Shown: positions 18,058-25,325 of the stretch, piece after piece
Position numbering within the stretch: the first letter of the stretch is position 1
Layout: every line of letters begins with the position of its first letter
Notes under the pieces: generated by a model
What the model saw: the letters and a program-made list of their open reading frames with translations, nothing else
Databases searched by the model: none
Told to the model about the DNA's origin: nothing
Assembly (NCBI RefSeq): GCF_028288225.1
Contig: NZ_JAQBOC010000051.1
Location: 1-64,000 of the forward strand
Reading direction: 5' to 3'
Length of the DNA: 64,000 bases
Origin: Mucilaginibacter sp.
GTDB lineage: Bacteria; Bacteroidota; Bacteroidia; Sphingobacteriales; Sphingobacteriaceae
Position numbers and translations under genes: made by a program

Positions 18058-19525
18058 TGGTGTGTGGAACATTCTTTCCATTTCCGGAAATGCTGGGAGC
18101 ATAGGCTAAATTGATCGTGATGTCCTCCGTGCCTATCACAATACTCGTGGTGATGGTTTCCACAATGGCCCGCTTTTGCTCAAAGGTCATGTCAGCCCAA
18201 TTATAGTGCAATTGCTGTACTTCAGTGAGAATGGCATCGCTGGATAATAATTGCATGGTGCGGACATCGATTTCCGCTTCCAGGTCTGGCAATTGTTCAT
18301 CAAGTTGGGCCAATCGCTCTTCCATCGGTTTGTGCTGTTCTGTGAACCGCTCTTTGGACAGTTCATTATCAAGGCGCAAGGTTAAGAGATCATTCATGCG
18401 CTTTGATAGCTTGGTGCGCTCCTTCCGGGTCGTTTCCAAGAGTTGCTTTTTTTCGTGTAATTGGCTGTCAGACTGGGCCACGAATTCCTCGTGATTGATA
18501 CTGCCGAGATAGTCTTTCAAATAGACCTGGTATATCTCGTCAATGTCTGCGGTACTGATCCGCACTTTACACACGCCGCATAAATACATTTTCGACTTGT
18601 GCCGGACGTACATGGTTTTGCCGCATTCACACTGCACAAAGCCCGATAATAAATACACCGCTTTGACACTGACCCGGACATTTTTTTGTTCCTGAGTATC
18701 GAGAATGCTATTGCATTTCTCCCACAACTCAGCACTGACCACCGGAGGGCACGGCATCATAACCCATTCTGATTGCGGCTTGATCATCCATTGTTTGTCT
18801 TTGCCGGAACTTTTGGTGTAGTTGGCGCGGCGCTCACCTTTGGCGGTGGAGTCGCGTAAGAGCCGGTGGACGGTGGTGTCTGAAAACTGCGAGCCGTTGC
18901 GGGTTCGGTATCCTAAGTCGTTTAAAGCAGTGGCGGTACTTGCTTTGCGCTGATGGGTCAGAAATAACTCATAGAGCAGTTTCCTGATCGGGGCTTCGGC
19001 CTCGTTCAAGACTAATTGGTTGTTTACCCAACTGTACCCAAATGACGCTTGGCCTCCCAATGATTTACCCATCTTGGCCCGGATAGGCACCGAGGCTTGT
19101 ACCCGACTGGCGATTTCTTCCCGTTCCCATTCGGCCATAGCGGAAATGATGGTGAAGAACAGTCTGCCTGCCGGTGAACTGGTATCGATGTTTTCGGACA
19201 GTGAAATGAGGTCAGCTTGTTCGGTTCTGAAAATGTCGGCAAACTCCAATAATTCTTTAGTACTGCGGGCCAAGCGGGCAAGTTTTGAAAAGACTAAGCC
19301 GGTGATATGTCCGCTCCTGATATCGGCGAGCATCCGTTTTGCTTCGGGGTGTCCCATGACTGATTTGCCGCTCACGGCTTCCAGTCGGTACACTTCCAAA
19401 ACCTGCCAGCCTTTGGCTTCGGTATAATACCGAGCACGGCGTTCATGATGTTCGGGACTTTCTGCGTCTACCTGCATATCGGTGGATACGCGTATCCAAA
19501 TACCGACGCGTTTGGATTGTTCCAT
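18029..19525 (-). CDS. Large serine recombinase (element integrase)
   Basis: A 498-residue large serine recombinase. The catalytic domain has the nucleophile S14 in IRVSTDMQ and the conserved SxLARLARS-type motif (FSKLARLARS), followed by SAMAEWERE. A recombinase domain comes next (GYSWVNNQLVL...), then a zinc ribbon with cysteines in VQCECGKT and YLCGVC (about residues 300-325) and a coiled coil (about 345-420). The gene runs leftward across the left junction: its last eight residues (RDSYSPPA) and stop come from antisense comM. In the excised circle the frame continues into the double-HTH gene. It presumably integrates the element at comM. Confidence 0.93.
   Translation of the reverse strand: MEQSKRVGIWIRVSTDMQVDAESPEHHERRARYYTEAKGWQVLEVYRLEAVSGKSVMGHPEAKRMLADIRSGHITGLVFSKLARLARSTKELLEFADIFRTEQADLISLSENIDTSSPAGRLFFTIISAMAEWEREEIASRVQASVPIRAKMGKSLGGQASFGYSWVNNQLVLNEAEAPIRKLLYELFLTHQRKASTATALNDLGYRTRNGSQFSDTTVHRLLRDSTAKGERRANYTKSSGKDKQWMIKPQSEWVMMPCPPVVSAELWEKCNSILDTQEQKNVRVSVKAVYLLSGFVQCECGKTMYVRHKSKMYLCGVCKVRISTADIDEIYQVYLKDYLGSINHEEFVAQSDSQLHEKKQLLETTRKERTKLSKRMNDLLTLRLDNELSKERFTEQHKPMEERLAQLDEQLPDLEAEIDVRTMQLLSSDAILTEVQQLHYNWADMTFEQKRAIVETITTSIVIGTEDITINLAYAPSISGNGKNVPHTNRDSYSPPA
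18052..18057. other. Left attachment core (attL) of the serine-recombinase element
   Basis: CCCTGT is shared with 47736-47741. On the left it is preceded by comM sequence (GAGTATGAAT) and followed by element DNA. Removal of 18058-47741 restores the codons for NPCPCGY of comM. Confidence 0.85.
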
Positions 19526-19582
19526 GGTGTGTGAGATTAACTATTGTATTGTGAAAGGAATGGGTTATTTGTATTAAAGATA

Positions 19583-19611
19583 GCGAAAAAATAAACCTCC
19601 CGGTAGGGAGG
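19583..19611 (-). terminator. Rho-independent terminator
   Basis: CCTCCC (19596-19601), loop GGTA, GGGAGG (19606-19611), followed on the minus strand by a TTTATTTTTT run. It lies just after the stop of the RuvC-like gene at 19630 and before the recombinase start. Confidence 0.75.
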
Positions 19612-19629
19612 CAAATTTGTGATAGGAAC

Positions 19630-20094
19630 CTAATAGTGTGGAGAATCGCTTAACAGATATTGGTGAGCGATAAGCACCGCTTCAAATATTTTGATGTAAT
19701 ATGTATTTTTATTTGACTGTTCTTTTCCTTTTTCTGGAATAAGGTCGGGATATTGATTAGTTGTAAAATCAATTAAGTCTTCTTTGTTTTTAATTGTAGG
19801 TAAGGCTTGTTTTATACTTTTATCTGTTCTTCGATGTATTGCGCAACCGAATTGTTGAAAGAGTGTTATCAATGACTGCAAGAGGTCTGCTATACGTTTG
19901 GTTATATGGGTGTCAGGCGGCAATTTTATAATAACAACAGAAACACGGAATTGAGCAACATACCGGGACAGAACTTGTTGATGAGTTTCGGTAATGGAAT
20001 TTATGGTTAGTGTTTGCCATATGATAAGTTCTTTGTTAGCAATAATGGCAATTCCAGTTCGCCGTGCTCCTACGCTTATACCCAACACTACCAT
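19630..20094 (-). CDS. RuvC/RNase H-fold-like protein with missing catalytic acids
   Basis: A 154-residue protein whose N-terminus (MVVLGISVGARRTGIAII) follows the first strand-turn of RuvC/YqgF-type resolvases, normally GIDPG, but has Ser where the first catalytic Asp belongs. The second-strand position, VVIIKLPP, has Lys instead of Glu, and the C-terminal helix FEAVLIAHQYL matches the DA..A helix of RuvC with Glu in place of Asp. It overlaps the upstream small gene by 7 bp. It may be a structure-specific DNA-binding protein rather than a nuclease. Family assignment is by pattern and moderate. Confidence 0.5.
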   Translation of the reverse strand: MVVLGISVGARRTGIAIIANKELIIWQTLTINSITETHQQVLSRYVAQFRVSVVIIKLPPDTHITKRIADLLQSLITLFQQFGCAIHRRTDKSIKQALPTIKNKEDLIDFTTNQYPDLIPEKGKEQSNKNTYYIKIFEAVLIAHQYLLSDSPHY

Positions 20095-20369
20095 TGTAAT
20101 TCATCGATTACGTTATCGGAATGTTCAGATTCACTCGAATCGTCCAATTGTTCGATAAGGAACACAAAGTATGCGGCTCGCGAACTGGTGATTTTCCTGT
20201 CGGGAATTGAGCACACATAGTTTAATTTTTCTCGTAATATGCGATGTGAGTATCTTTTTGCATATCGCATGAATTGATTTATTGAACCAGGATCGTTTAA
20301 CCGTTCAGCGATTTCGTGTGCTAAACGTATTTCGTCAGGGGTGTACATATATTCTTTGATAGGTTTCAT
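20088..20369 (-). CDS. Hypothetical small protein upstream of the RuvC-like gene
   Basis: A 93-residue, helical, charged protein (MKPIKEYMYTPDEIRLAHEIAERLND...). Its stop overlaps the start of the RuvC-like gene, so the two are translationally coupled. I do not recognise the family. Conserved-looking blocks are DEIRLAHEIAERLNDPGS and FMRYAKRYSHRILREKL, suggesting a helical DNA-binding or adaptor role, but this is speculative. Confidence 0.6.
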   Translation of the reverse strand: MKPIKEYMYTPDEIRLAHEIAERLNDPGSINQFMRYAKRYSHRILREKLNYVCSIPDRKITSSRAAYFVFLIEQLDDSSESEHSDNVIDELQW

Positions 20370-20529
20370 TATCTATTAATGGTACCGTCGTCGAGCGGTC
20401 GATTTTTTTTAATATTTCGATTACGTCGTCGTATTACATTCACATACTCATAGAAATAACTTGTCCTTTAGACTCTATCGGACACAAGAAAAAAACACAC
20501 ACTCGTTTGGTGAAGTTTGTGTACCTCTT

Positions 20530-20802
20530 TTATTGTTGAGAAGCTAATTGATGTTCCAGCGCTGTAAGCTTTTCTTTTTCTTCCTTGAAGAGTTCGGGGT
20601 AAAGTTCGTTAGGGAAAGTGCGAAAGATTGCACTTAGCTTTATGAGGTTGATGGTATTGGGAAGCATTGCACCACGTTCCCATAAGGAGATTGATACGCT
20701 GTCATAGAGTCCCATGAGTTCCGCAACGTACAGCTGCGTGTAACCGACCCGCTTGCGGTGTAATCGTAATCTATTTGGAATAGGTCTATGTCCTGTTTCC
20801 AC
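20530..20802 (-). CDS. XRE-family HTH regulator
   Basis: A 90-residue Cro/CI-type protein: RLHRKRVGYTQLYVAELMGLYDSVSISLWERGAMLPNTINLIKLSAIFRTFPNELYPELF. The helix-turn-helix covers about residues 12-66 and a short charged helix ends the protein. It lies between the RuvC-like operon and the first tyrosine recombinase on the same strand, and may regulate the left end of the element. Confidence 0.85.
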   Translation of the reverse strand: METGHRPIPNRLRLHRKRVGYTQLYVAELMGLYDSVSISLWERGAMLPNTINLIKLSAIFRTFPNELYPELFKEEKEKLTALEHQLASQQ

Positions 20803-20910
20803 GTTTAAACAATATCAACGCGAGTAGTGTATCGTAAGGGAAGTAAATTAGTGATAAACAACTAATAAAATTTATAGGCAGATGTTAAACACCGCCAGTG
20901 TTTTGGGATC

Positions 20911-21825
20911 TTATATATTATTCAAAGGGTGCTTTATCATTTGAGACCGTAAGTGTTCAGCGCTCGCAGCCAAATAAATGGTCGTCGTTTTTATATCAGA
21001 GTGTCCCATCATTTTTGATAAACTATAGATATCACACCCACCCTCAAGCATGAGCGTTGCAAAGGTATGTCGTAACTTATGCACACTAAATTGTATGTTG
21101 GAAGAACCTTTAATATCATCTGTAAGGTGTTTTAGACCGTTTTCAGTAAGACCCATATTGCGATTAAAAGACGCGAAGAACTCTGGGCAGGTTTTTTTTA
21201 GTCGTTTCCGCTCATCCGCATATCGTCGAAGACTTTGGGCCAAGGTGAAACTTATTGGAATAATTCTATCTTTTGCACCTTTGCCCTGGCTTACAAAAAT
21301 CGTGAGGTTTTCAAGGTCAACATCGGTAAAACGTAAGTGGAGTAGTTCACTTTTTCGTAACCCCGCATAAAGGAATGTTGCAAACATTGCGTGATTGCGG
21401 CACCGAAGAAATCGATTTTCATAAGGGTAGTTATACACACTCTCTAAGAGTGTTAATGCCACTTGCTTTGTAAGCTTTGGGGGCAGGGTCTTTTCTAATC
21501 GTGGTATTTCAATATCTGCAACCGGATTACTTGCAATGTAGTGCCGATCTACCGCCCATCGAAAAAACACCAACAGTGTTTTATGATACGTCCGAAAGGT
21601 TGATGATTTCCACTGGCGTTCAATTCTTCCGGTATAAAAGAATGTCCGAATTATATCAGCATTGATTTCGTCAAATGTGGTAACACGATGAACCTTGCAA
21701 AGATTTAAGATACAATCATGGTATCTGCGTATGGTGTCTTTTGAGTATCCTTTAATAACGTGGTAGTAGGTTGTAAATTCTTGCAGGGCAACTTCAATAT
21801 ACATATTAGTTGTGGCTGCCCACAC
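20911..21825 (-). CDS. Tyrosine recombinase 1
   Basis: A 304-residue Xer/phage-integrase-type protein (start 21825; Met8 at 21804 is equally likely). The N-terminal SAM-like core-binding domain (YIEVALQEFTTYYHVIKGYSKDTIRRYHDCI) is followed by the catalytic domain. The complete catalytic set is visible: Arg in AGLRKSELLHLRF, Lys in GKGAKDRIIP, HKLRHTFAT, MMGHSD and the nucleophile Tyr in TTTIYLAAS. Its start faces the tRNA-Lys fragment at 21973-22014, about 150 bp away, the usual geometry of an integrase next to its attachment site. It may be responsible for the nested cargo on its right. Confidence 0.93.
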   Translation of the reverse strand: MWAATTNMYIEVALQEFTTYYHVIKGYSKDTIRRYHDCILNLCKVHRVTTFDEINADIIRTFFYTGRIERQWKSSTFRTYHKTLLVFFRWAVDRHYIASNPVADIEIPRLEKTLPPKLTKQVALTLLESVYNYPYENRFLRCRNHAMFATFLYAGLRKSELLHLRFTDVDLENLTIFVSQGKGAKDRIIPISFTLAQSLRRYADERKRLKKTCPEFFASFNRNMGLTENGLKHLTDDIKGSSNIQFSVHKLRHTFATLMLEGGCDIYSLSKMMGHSDIKTTTIYLAASAEHLRSQMIKHPLNNI

Positions 21826-21972
21826 AATGCACGGTGCTTTTCATTGTAACGAGGATAGTCGCTGGGAACTTCTCTAGTGGAGAGGTGGTTGCACATTGAC
21901 ATGAAGTCTGTGTTTTTCAAGAGAGGGTTTTCATATAGTCTTTGTAAACAAAGGGTATATATGTATGATATG

Positions 21973-22014
21973 TGCGCCCAGCAGGATTCGAACCTGCGAC
22001 CGTCTCCTTAAAAG
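21973..22014 (-). pseudogene. 3' fragment of a tRNA-Lys(TTT) gene, probable att site
   Basis: Reading the minus strand, the bases give the end of an anticodon loop (CTTTTAA), a variable loop, a 5-bp T stem with loop TTCGAAT (GCAGG/CCTGC) and the 3' acceptor strand TGGGCGCA. The 5' half is absent. tRNA 3' ends are the usual targets of tyrosine integrases. CCA is not encoded, as often in Bacteroidota. Confidence 0.75.
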
Positions 22015-22242
22015 CAATGGTTAGTGCCATTTTTTCATTTTTAGCTTTATTATATAAGGTTAAAATAGGAAATGAATGGAATATTTTCTTCTGATACAAC
22101 GACCTGTTTAGCACGCGGGTAAATGCCCGTAACAGTGCAATTGTGTGAGTATTAAATTAATAAGTAACAGGTGTTTTTACTATAGAAGAATTTCAATCCC
22201 CCGTCAATCTTCAAAAAACATTCATTTTTAATTATGTAACTA

Positions 22243-22794
22243 TCAATACAAAATATTAAGGTTACTTAACCGGAAAGTCATGGCAGGAATACTTACATCA
22301 AATATACGAGCTAGCTCATCTATAACCTGTATTTCCGACATATTTTGTAATTTATCGTTTTTTAGTTCTTCAAAAATTAGTTCCTTAGGCATCAACAAAG
22401 ATGCTGCAAATGCATTTGCTTCCTGTTCTTGCCGCATCTCAATTTCTGAATAGGCTTTTTGGCTTCTGTATTTAACTATAAAGTCTTTATCCACAAAAAC
22501 AGCGTCAGATGAATCTTGGTTGTGTAATATATAATGACCCAATTCGTGTGCTATAGTAAATCGTTTTCGTTGTTCGCCCTGATTCGGGCTATAGGCAATT
22601 ACAGCCTGGCGGTCATGTATAACTAACAGACCAGAAACATCATCCCCAAGATCGGTTTGTTCGACGACAACACCGGATAACCTGGCTATCCTTAAGACGT
22701 CAATTGGAACTTTTGTAACCTTGGCATTGACTAACAATTGTAAAGCCGCATCTGTGACCTTTTTAAATTTCAGGTTTGAAATTGACTTGGACAT
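22243..22794 (-). CDS. ImmA/IrrE-family metallopeptidase (CapP-like)
   Basis: A 183-residue zinc metallopeptidase with HExxH in FTIAHELGHYILH and a downstream acidic ligand region (EQEANAFAASLLMPKE), the hallmark of ImmA/IrrE (COG2856). It starts 1 bp after the stop of the HTH gene, forming a two-gene unit divergent from the ubiquitin-like operon. Such HTH/peptidase pairs regulate mobile elements and defence operons: the peptidase cleaves the repressor upon DNA damage, as known for ImmR/ImmA and for CapH/CapP in CBASS. Regulation of the neighbouring operon is inferred from the arrangement. Confidence 0.9.
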   Translation of the reverse strand: MSKSISNLKFKKVTDAALQLLVNAKVTKVPIDVLRIARLSGVVVEQTDLGDDVSGLLVIHDRQAVIAYSPNQGEQRKRFTIAHELGHYILHNQDSSDAVFVDKDFIVKYRSQKAYSEIEMRQEQEANAFAASLLMPKELIFEELKNDKLQNMSEIQVIDELARIFDVSIPAMTFRLSNLNILY

Positions 22795-22795
22795 A

Positions 22796-23152
22796 TCAGC
22801 TGTTTTTTTTCATTAAAGATAACACATAATTCATAACTTTCTCCGATGAATTCGAGCTATCCTCTGTTTCCTTTCTTATTTTATTAAGAATAGCCGGATC
22901 AAGATTGTTACTATCGGCAGCTTTGACCTGTGGCAGCAACTCACCTAAAGTAATATTTAATATTTCTGAAATATCGGATAACACATGAAGCGGAAGACGC
23001 TGCTTGCCCGTCTCTATATTAACAATAGAAACACGTGACATACCCAGCTTCTCTGCCAAATCTTCTTGATTTAAATTTTTACGCTTTCTGGCGTCCCTGA
23101 TTTTTTCGCCCAGCGCCTCATAAAATACCGTTTGTTGCTCTTTGTCAAGCAT
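22796..23152 (-). CDS. XRE HTH repressor (CapH-like)
   Basis: A 118-residue protein with an N-terminal Cro/CI HTH (GEKIRDARKRKNLNQEDLAEKLGMSRVSIVNIETGKQRLPLHVLSDIS) and a C-terminal helical tail rich in Ser/Lys, where cleavage by the ImmA-like partner would be expected. It is divergent from the ubiquitin-like operon, with a 433-bp intergenic region containing a perfect 20-bp palindrome (23319-23338), a candidate operator. Confidence 0.9.
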   Translation of the reverse strand: MLDKEQQTVFYEALGEKIRDARKRKNLNQEDLAEKLGMSRVSIVNIETGKQRLPLHVLSDISEILNITLGELLPQVKAADSNNLDPAILNKIRKETEDSSNSSEKVMNYVLSLMKKNS

Positions 23153-23252
23153 GTTTGCCTTTTCTCATTAAACAATGATAAGTAAAATTTGTTAGTTCGA
23201 TGTATTTTTCAAAAAAAAAGTTATATTTACTTTACTTTTTATTTTTTTTTCG

Positions 23253-23260
23253 TATCTTTG
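23253..23260 (+). promoter_or_regulatory. Candidate -7 box of the ubiquitin-like operon
   Basis: TATCTTTG matches TAnnTTTG. Transcription from here would give a leader of more than 300 nt before the TTG start at 23586. The upstream side is T-rich without a clear TTTG. An opposite-strand TATATTTG (23365-23372) could drive the HTH gene, so transcripts may overlap. Confidence 0.45.
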
Positions 23261-23318
23261 CTATCGAATAAAAAAACCAGACAAAGAAAATTCGCCTGGT
23301 CTAATTTTGCTAATGACT

Positions 23319-23338
23319 GACAGGTTAGCTAACCTGTC
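23319..23338. promoter_or_regulatory. Perfect 20-bp palindrome, candidate operator
   Basis: GACAGGTTAGCTAACCTGTC is fully self-complementary. It lies between the divergent HTH/ImmA pair and the conjugation operon, downstream of the putative plus-strand promoter. A dimeric HTH protein such as the neighbouring XRE protein is the obvious candidate binder. Confidence 0.6.
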
Positions 23339-23483
23339 GCCTTATAAATGTTGTGTTGCAGCTCCAAATATAAGGCCGTTCCTCGGCAAATGCAAGACCC
23401 AATGCGTGATTTATGAATTTTCCGTTCTGAATTTAGTGATTTTAAAGGATTTATTTAGCTAAAAAGTAAAATTTCAACCGGCC

Positions 23484-23541
23484 CCAGTCGCTTTTAGCGG
23501 CAATTTAACAGCTACTCATTTATGATTATGTAGCTGACTGG
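23484..23541 (+). promoter_or_regulatory. Structured 5' leader of the ubiquitin-like operon
   Basis: CCAGT (23484-23488) pairs with ACTGG (23537-23541) and encloses CAGCTAC (23509-23515)/GTAGCTG (23530-23536), plus a small GCTTTTAGC hairpin. It ends 44 nt before the start codon. The rest of 23153-23585 shows only the promoter boxes and the palindrome already listed. Confidence 0.4.
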
Positions 23542-23585
23542 AATGCTTTTTAATAAATTTTCATAATACTTTAAATAACACACAA

Positions 23586-24287
23586 TTGAAAAATACAAAT
23601 AATAATACAGGAGCCGAAGGTAACGTGCTGCTGTTTACCGTTGATGGCAAGGAATATAAGTCATTCGAGCAGTATATTACTGGCGCTCAAATACGCCACA
23701 TAACTGGCGCACCTGATGATTCTTCGGAATCAAAGTTGTTTTTGTCAGTCAAACACCCATGGATCGATGAGCTGATTCAAAATGATAAGGAAGTAGATTT
23801 GGCCAGAGAGGAAATTGAACACTTTTATTTCAAGAATATTCTGCTACTCGTTGTAAACGGTAAGAAATATGAATGGACGAAAGAGTACATCACCGGCGCA
23901 GAGATTAAAAAACTGGGCCATGTCCCCGAATGCGATGAGTTATTTTTAGCCATCAGAAAGCCGTGGCCGGACGAACCGGTTCCAGATGACAAAGAAATTA
24001 ATTTGGCCAGGCCGGGAATTGAGCACTTTTATTCTACAGAAAAATGCGAGGTTAAACTTACTATCCAAACCCCCAAGGGTGCATGGACTGATACTTTTAA
24101 ACTTGATTTAACGGTTGAGGCGTTAATTGCTGCCGTAATAGCTCATTTCGGCTTTGCTACTGATGGTAACTATCAGTTAAAACTCAAGGGTACCACAGAC
24201 CATCTTGAAAAATCCCGCACGTTAAAAAGCTACCAGCTTTGTGACGGACAGGTTTTGGTATTCACCGATTTGGGCAAGGGCGCATGA
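23586..24287 (+). CDS. Multi-domain ubiquitin-like protein (BilA-like, multiubiquitin)
   Basis: A 233-residue protein starting at TTG 23586, with no ATG nearby. It has two tandem multiubiquitin-type repeats (about residues 14-78 and 85-147, sharing YITGAxI...W.DE...D.KE..LAR..IEHFY) and a third ubiquitin-like domain (about 152-230, VKLTIQTPKGAWTDTFKL...LCDGQVLVF). The C-terminus is GKGA rather than a bare Gly, so the last residue may need trimming by the JAMM peptidase. It is the first gene of a four-gene operon (Ubl-E2-JAMM-E1) of the Bil type. Its stop overlaps the E2 start. Conjugation of such proteins onto phage virion proteins blocks infection in characterised relatives. Confidence 0.88.
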   Translation: MKNTNNNTGAEGNVLLFTVDGKEYKSFEQYITGAQIRHITGAPDDSSESKLFLSVKHPWIDELIQNDKEVDLAREEIEHFYFKNILLLVVNGKKYEWTKEYITGAEIKKLGHVPECDELFLAIRKPWPDEPVPDDKEINLARPGIEHFYSTEKCEVKLTIQTPKGAWTDTFKLDLTVEALIAAVIAHFGFATDGNYQLKLKGTTDHLEKSRTLKSYQLCDGQVLVFTDLGKGA

Positions 24288-24763
24288 GTGTGTTAGCCTA
24301 TATTTCGCAGCAAACTGTAGCCGAGGAAATATCGACTTGCCAAGATTACTGTAAAGATTATGGCTGGCTGATCTCATCATTAGATGAGGTTAGCCAGTCC
24401 TTTACGGTGACGATGGAGTCACCTATTGACCAACAGCAGTTTATCATTCACTTTTCTTATGATAATTACCCTGAGACCCCCTACCTGATCGATTTTATAC
24501 ATCCTGAAAGTAAAATAAAAGGTACACCAGCGGCATATCCTAAGTATAGCGGTGACAGTTTTTTCAACCAGTATAATACACAAGGTGTTATCTGCCATCC
24601 GTGTTCCAGAAAATCTTATTCCGGCTATACCGGAATACATGCTGACTGGCAGGTATCGTCATGGAGAACTATTGCGGGTGGCTTAACAAACCTTTGCGCG
24701 ATTCTGGACACAATTTATTCACGCATTTCAAACAGGCAATATTATGTTGGTAGAATGGTTTAG
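24284..24763 (+). CDS. E2-like ubiquitin-conjugating enzyme (BilB-like)
   Basis: A 159-residue E2-fold protein. The UBC pattern is seen in the strand series FTVTMESPIDQQQFIIHFSYDNYPETPYLIDFIHP, then NTQGVICHPC, where C104 matches the catalytic Cys of GxICL, and the end of the fold WQVSSWRTIAGGLTNLCAILDTI. The start overlaps the stop of the Ubl gene (ATGA) and the end overlaps the JAMM gene by 20 bp, so all are translated together. It receives the activated Ubl from the E1 and transfers it to targets. Confidence 0.85.
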   Translation: MSVLAYISQQTVAEEISTCQDYCKDYGWLISSLDEVSQSFTVTMESPIDQQQFIIHFSYDNYPETPYLIDFIHPESKIKGTPAAYPKYSGDSFFNQYNTQGVICHPCSRKSYSGYTGIHADWQVSSWRTIAGGLTNLCAILDTIYSRISNRQYYVGRMV

Positions 24764-25325
24764 ACATTTTTTTAAGAAATCCCCCGGGTATTACCCGAAA
24801 GATAGCAATAGCTATTATATAGATGAGCAGGTACTGACTTTTACGCATCAGGTATTAAGAGATTATGGAAATAAAAAACCGTCATGTGAAGGTTTGATTT
24901 ATCTAGCTGGTTATGTACAGCAAAACAAACATTACATTACCCATGCCATAGCCCCTAAAACAAAGGCTTCGCGTTACGGGCTTTTTACTACCCATGAATC
25001 AAATGCGGCTGTTGTAGAATACCTGTGCGATAATAACCTGGTATATATCTCACAGGTTCATTCCCACCCCGGTAACTGGGTTGAGCATTCTGATGTGGAC
25101 AACGAAGAAACGGCATTCCGTTCTGAGGGGTTCTTATCCATTGTTGTTCCCGTGTTTTCGCAGCGTGGAATTTTACCCTGGTCGCAGTGTGGTGTTCATT
25201 TGTTTGTAAGTGGCACGTTTCGGCGACTCGCCTCACGGTACGTTAAAAAAAGGTTTAAAGTAGCTAAGCTTAATAAAGAAGTTATAACATTTAAAGATTT
25301 TCGCAATGAAAGAGGACTGGTATAA
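24744..25325 (+). CDS. JAMM/MPN deubiquitinase-like peptidase (BilC-like)
   Basis: A 193-residue JAB-domain metalloprotease. The JAMM signature is complete: E49 (SCEGLI), H106-x-H108-P and, after seven residues, S116-x2-D119 (VHSHPGNWVEHSDVD). It would process the Ubl C-terminus or remove conjugates. Its stop and the E1 start overlap by 20 bp, the same overlap as at its own start, a sign of strong translational coupling. Confidence 0.92.
   Translation: MLVEWFRHFFKKSPGYYPKDSNSYYIDEQVLTFTHQVLRDYGNKKPSCEGLIYLAGYVQQNKHYITHAIAPKTKASRYGLFTTHESNAAVVEYLCDNNLVYISQVHSHPGNWVEHSDVDNEETAFRSEGFLSIVVPVFSQRGILPWSQCGVHLFVSGTFRRLASRYVKKRFKVAKLNKEVITFKDFRNERGLV

Noticed and set aside
21917..22114. Minus-strand frame overlapping the tRNA-Lys fragment
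   Set aside because: It is explained by the tRNA fragment; the translated residues show no protein signal.
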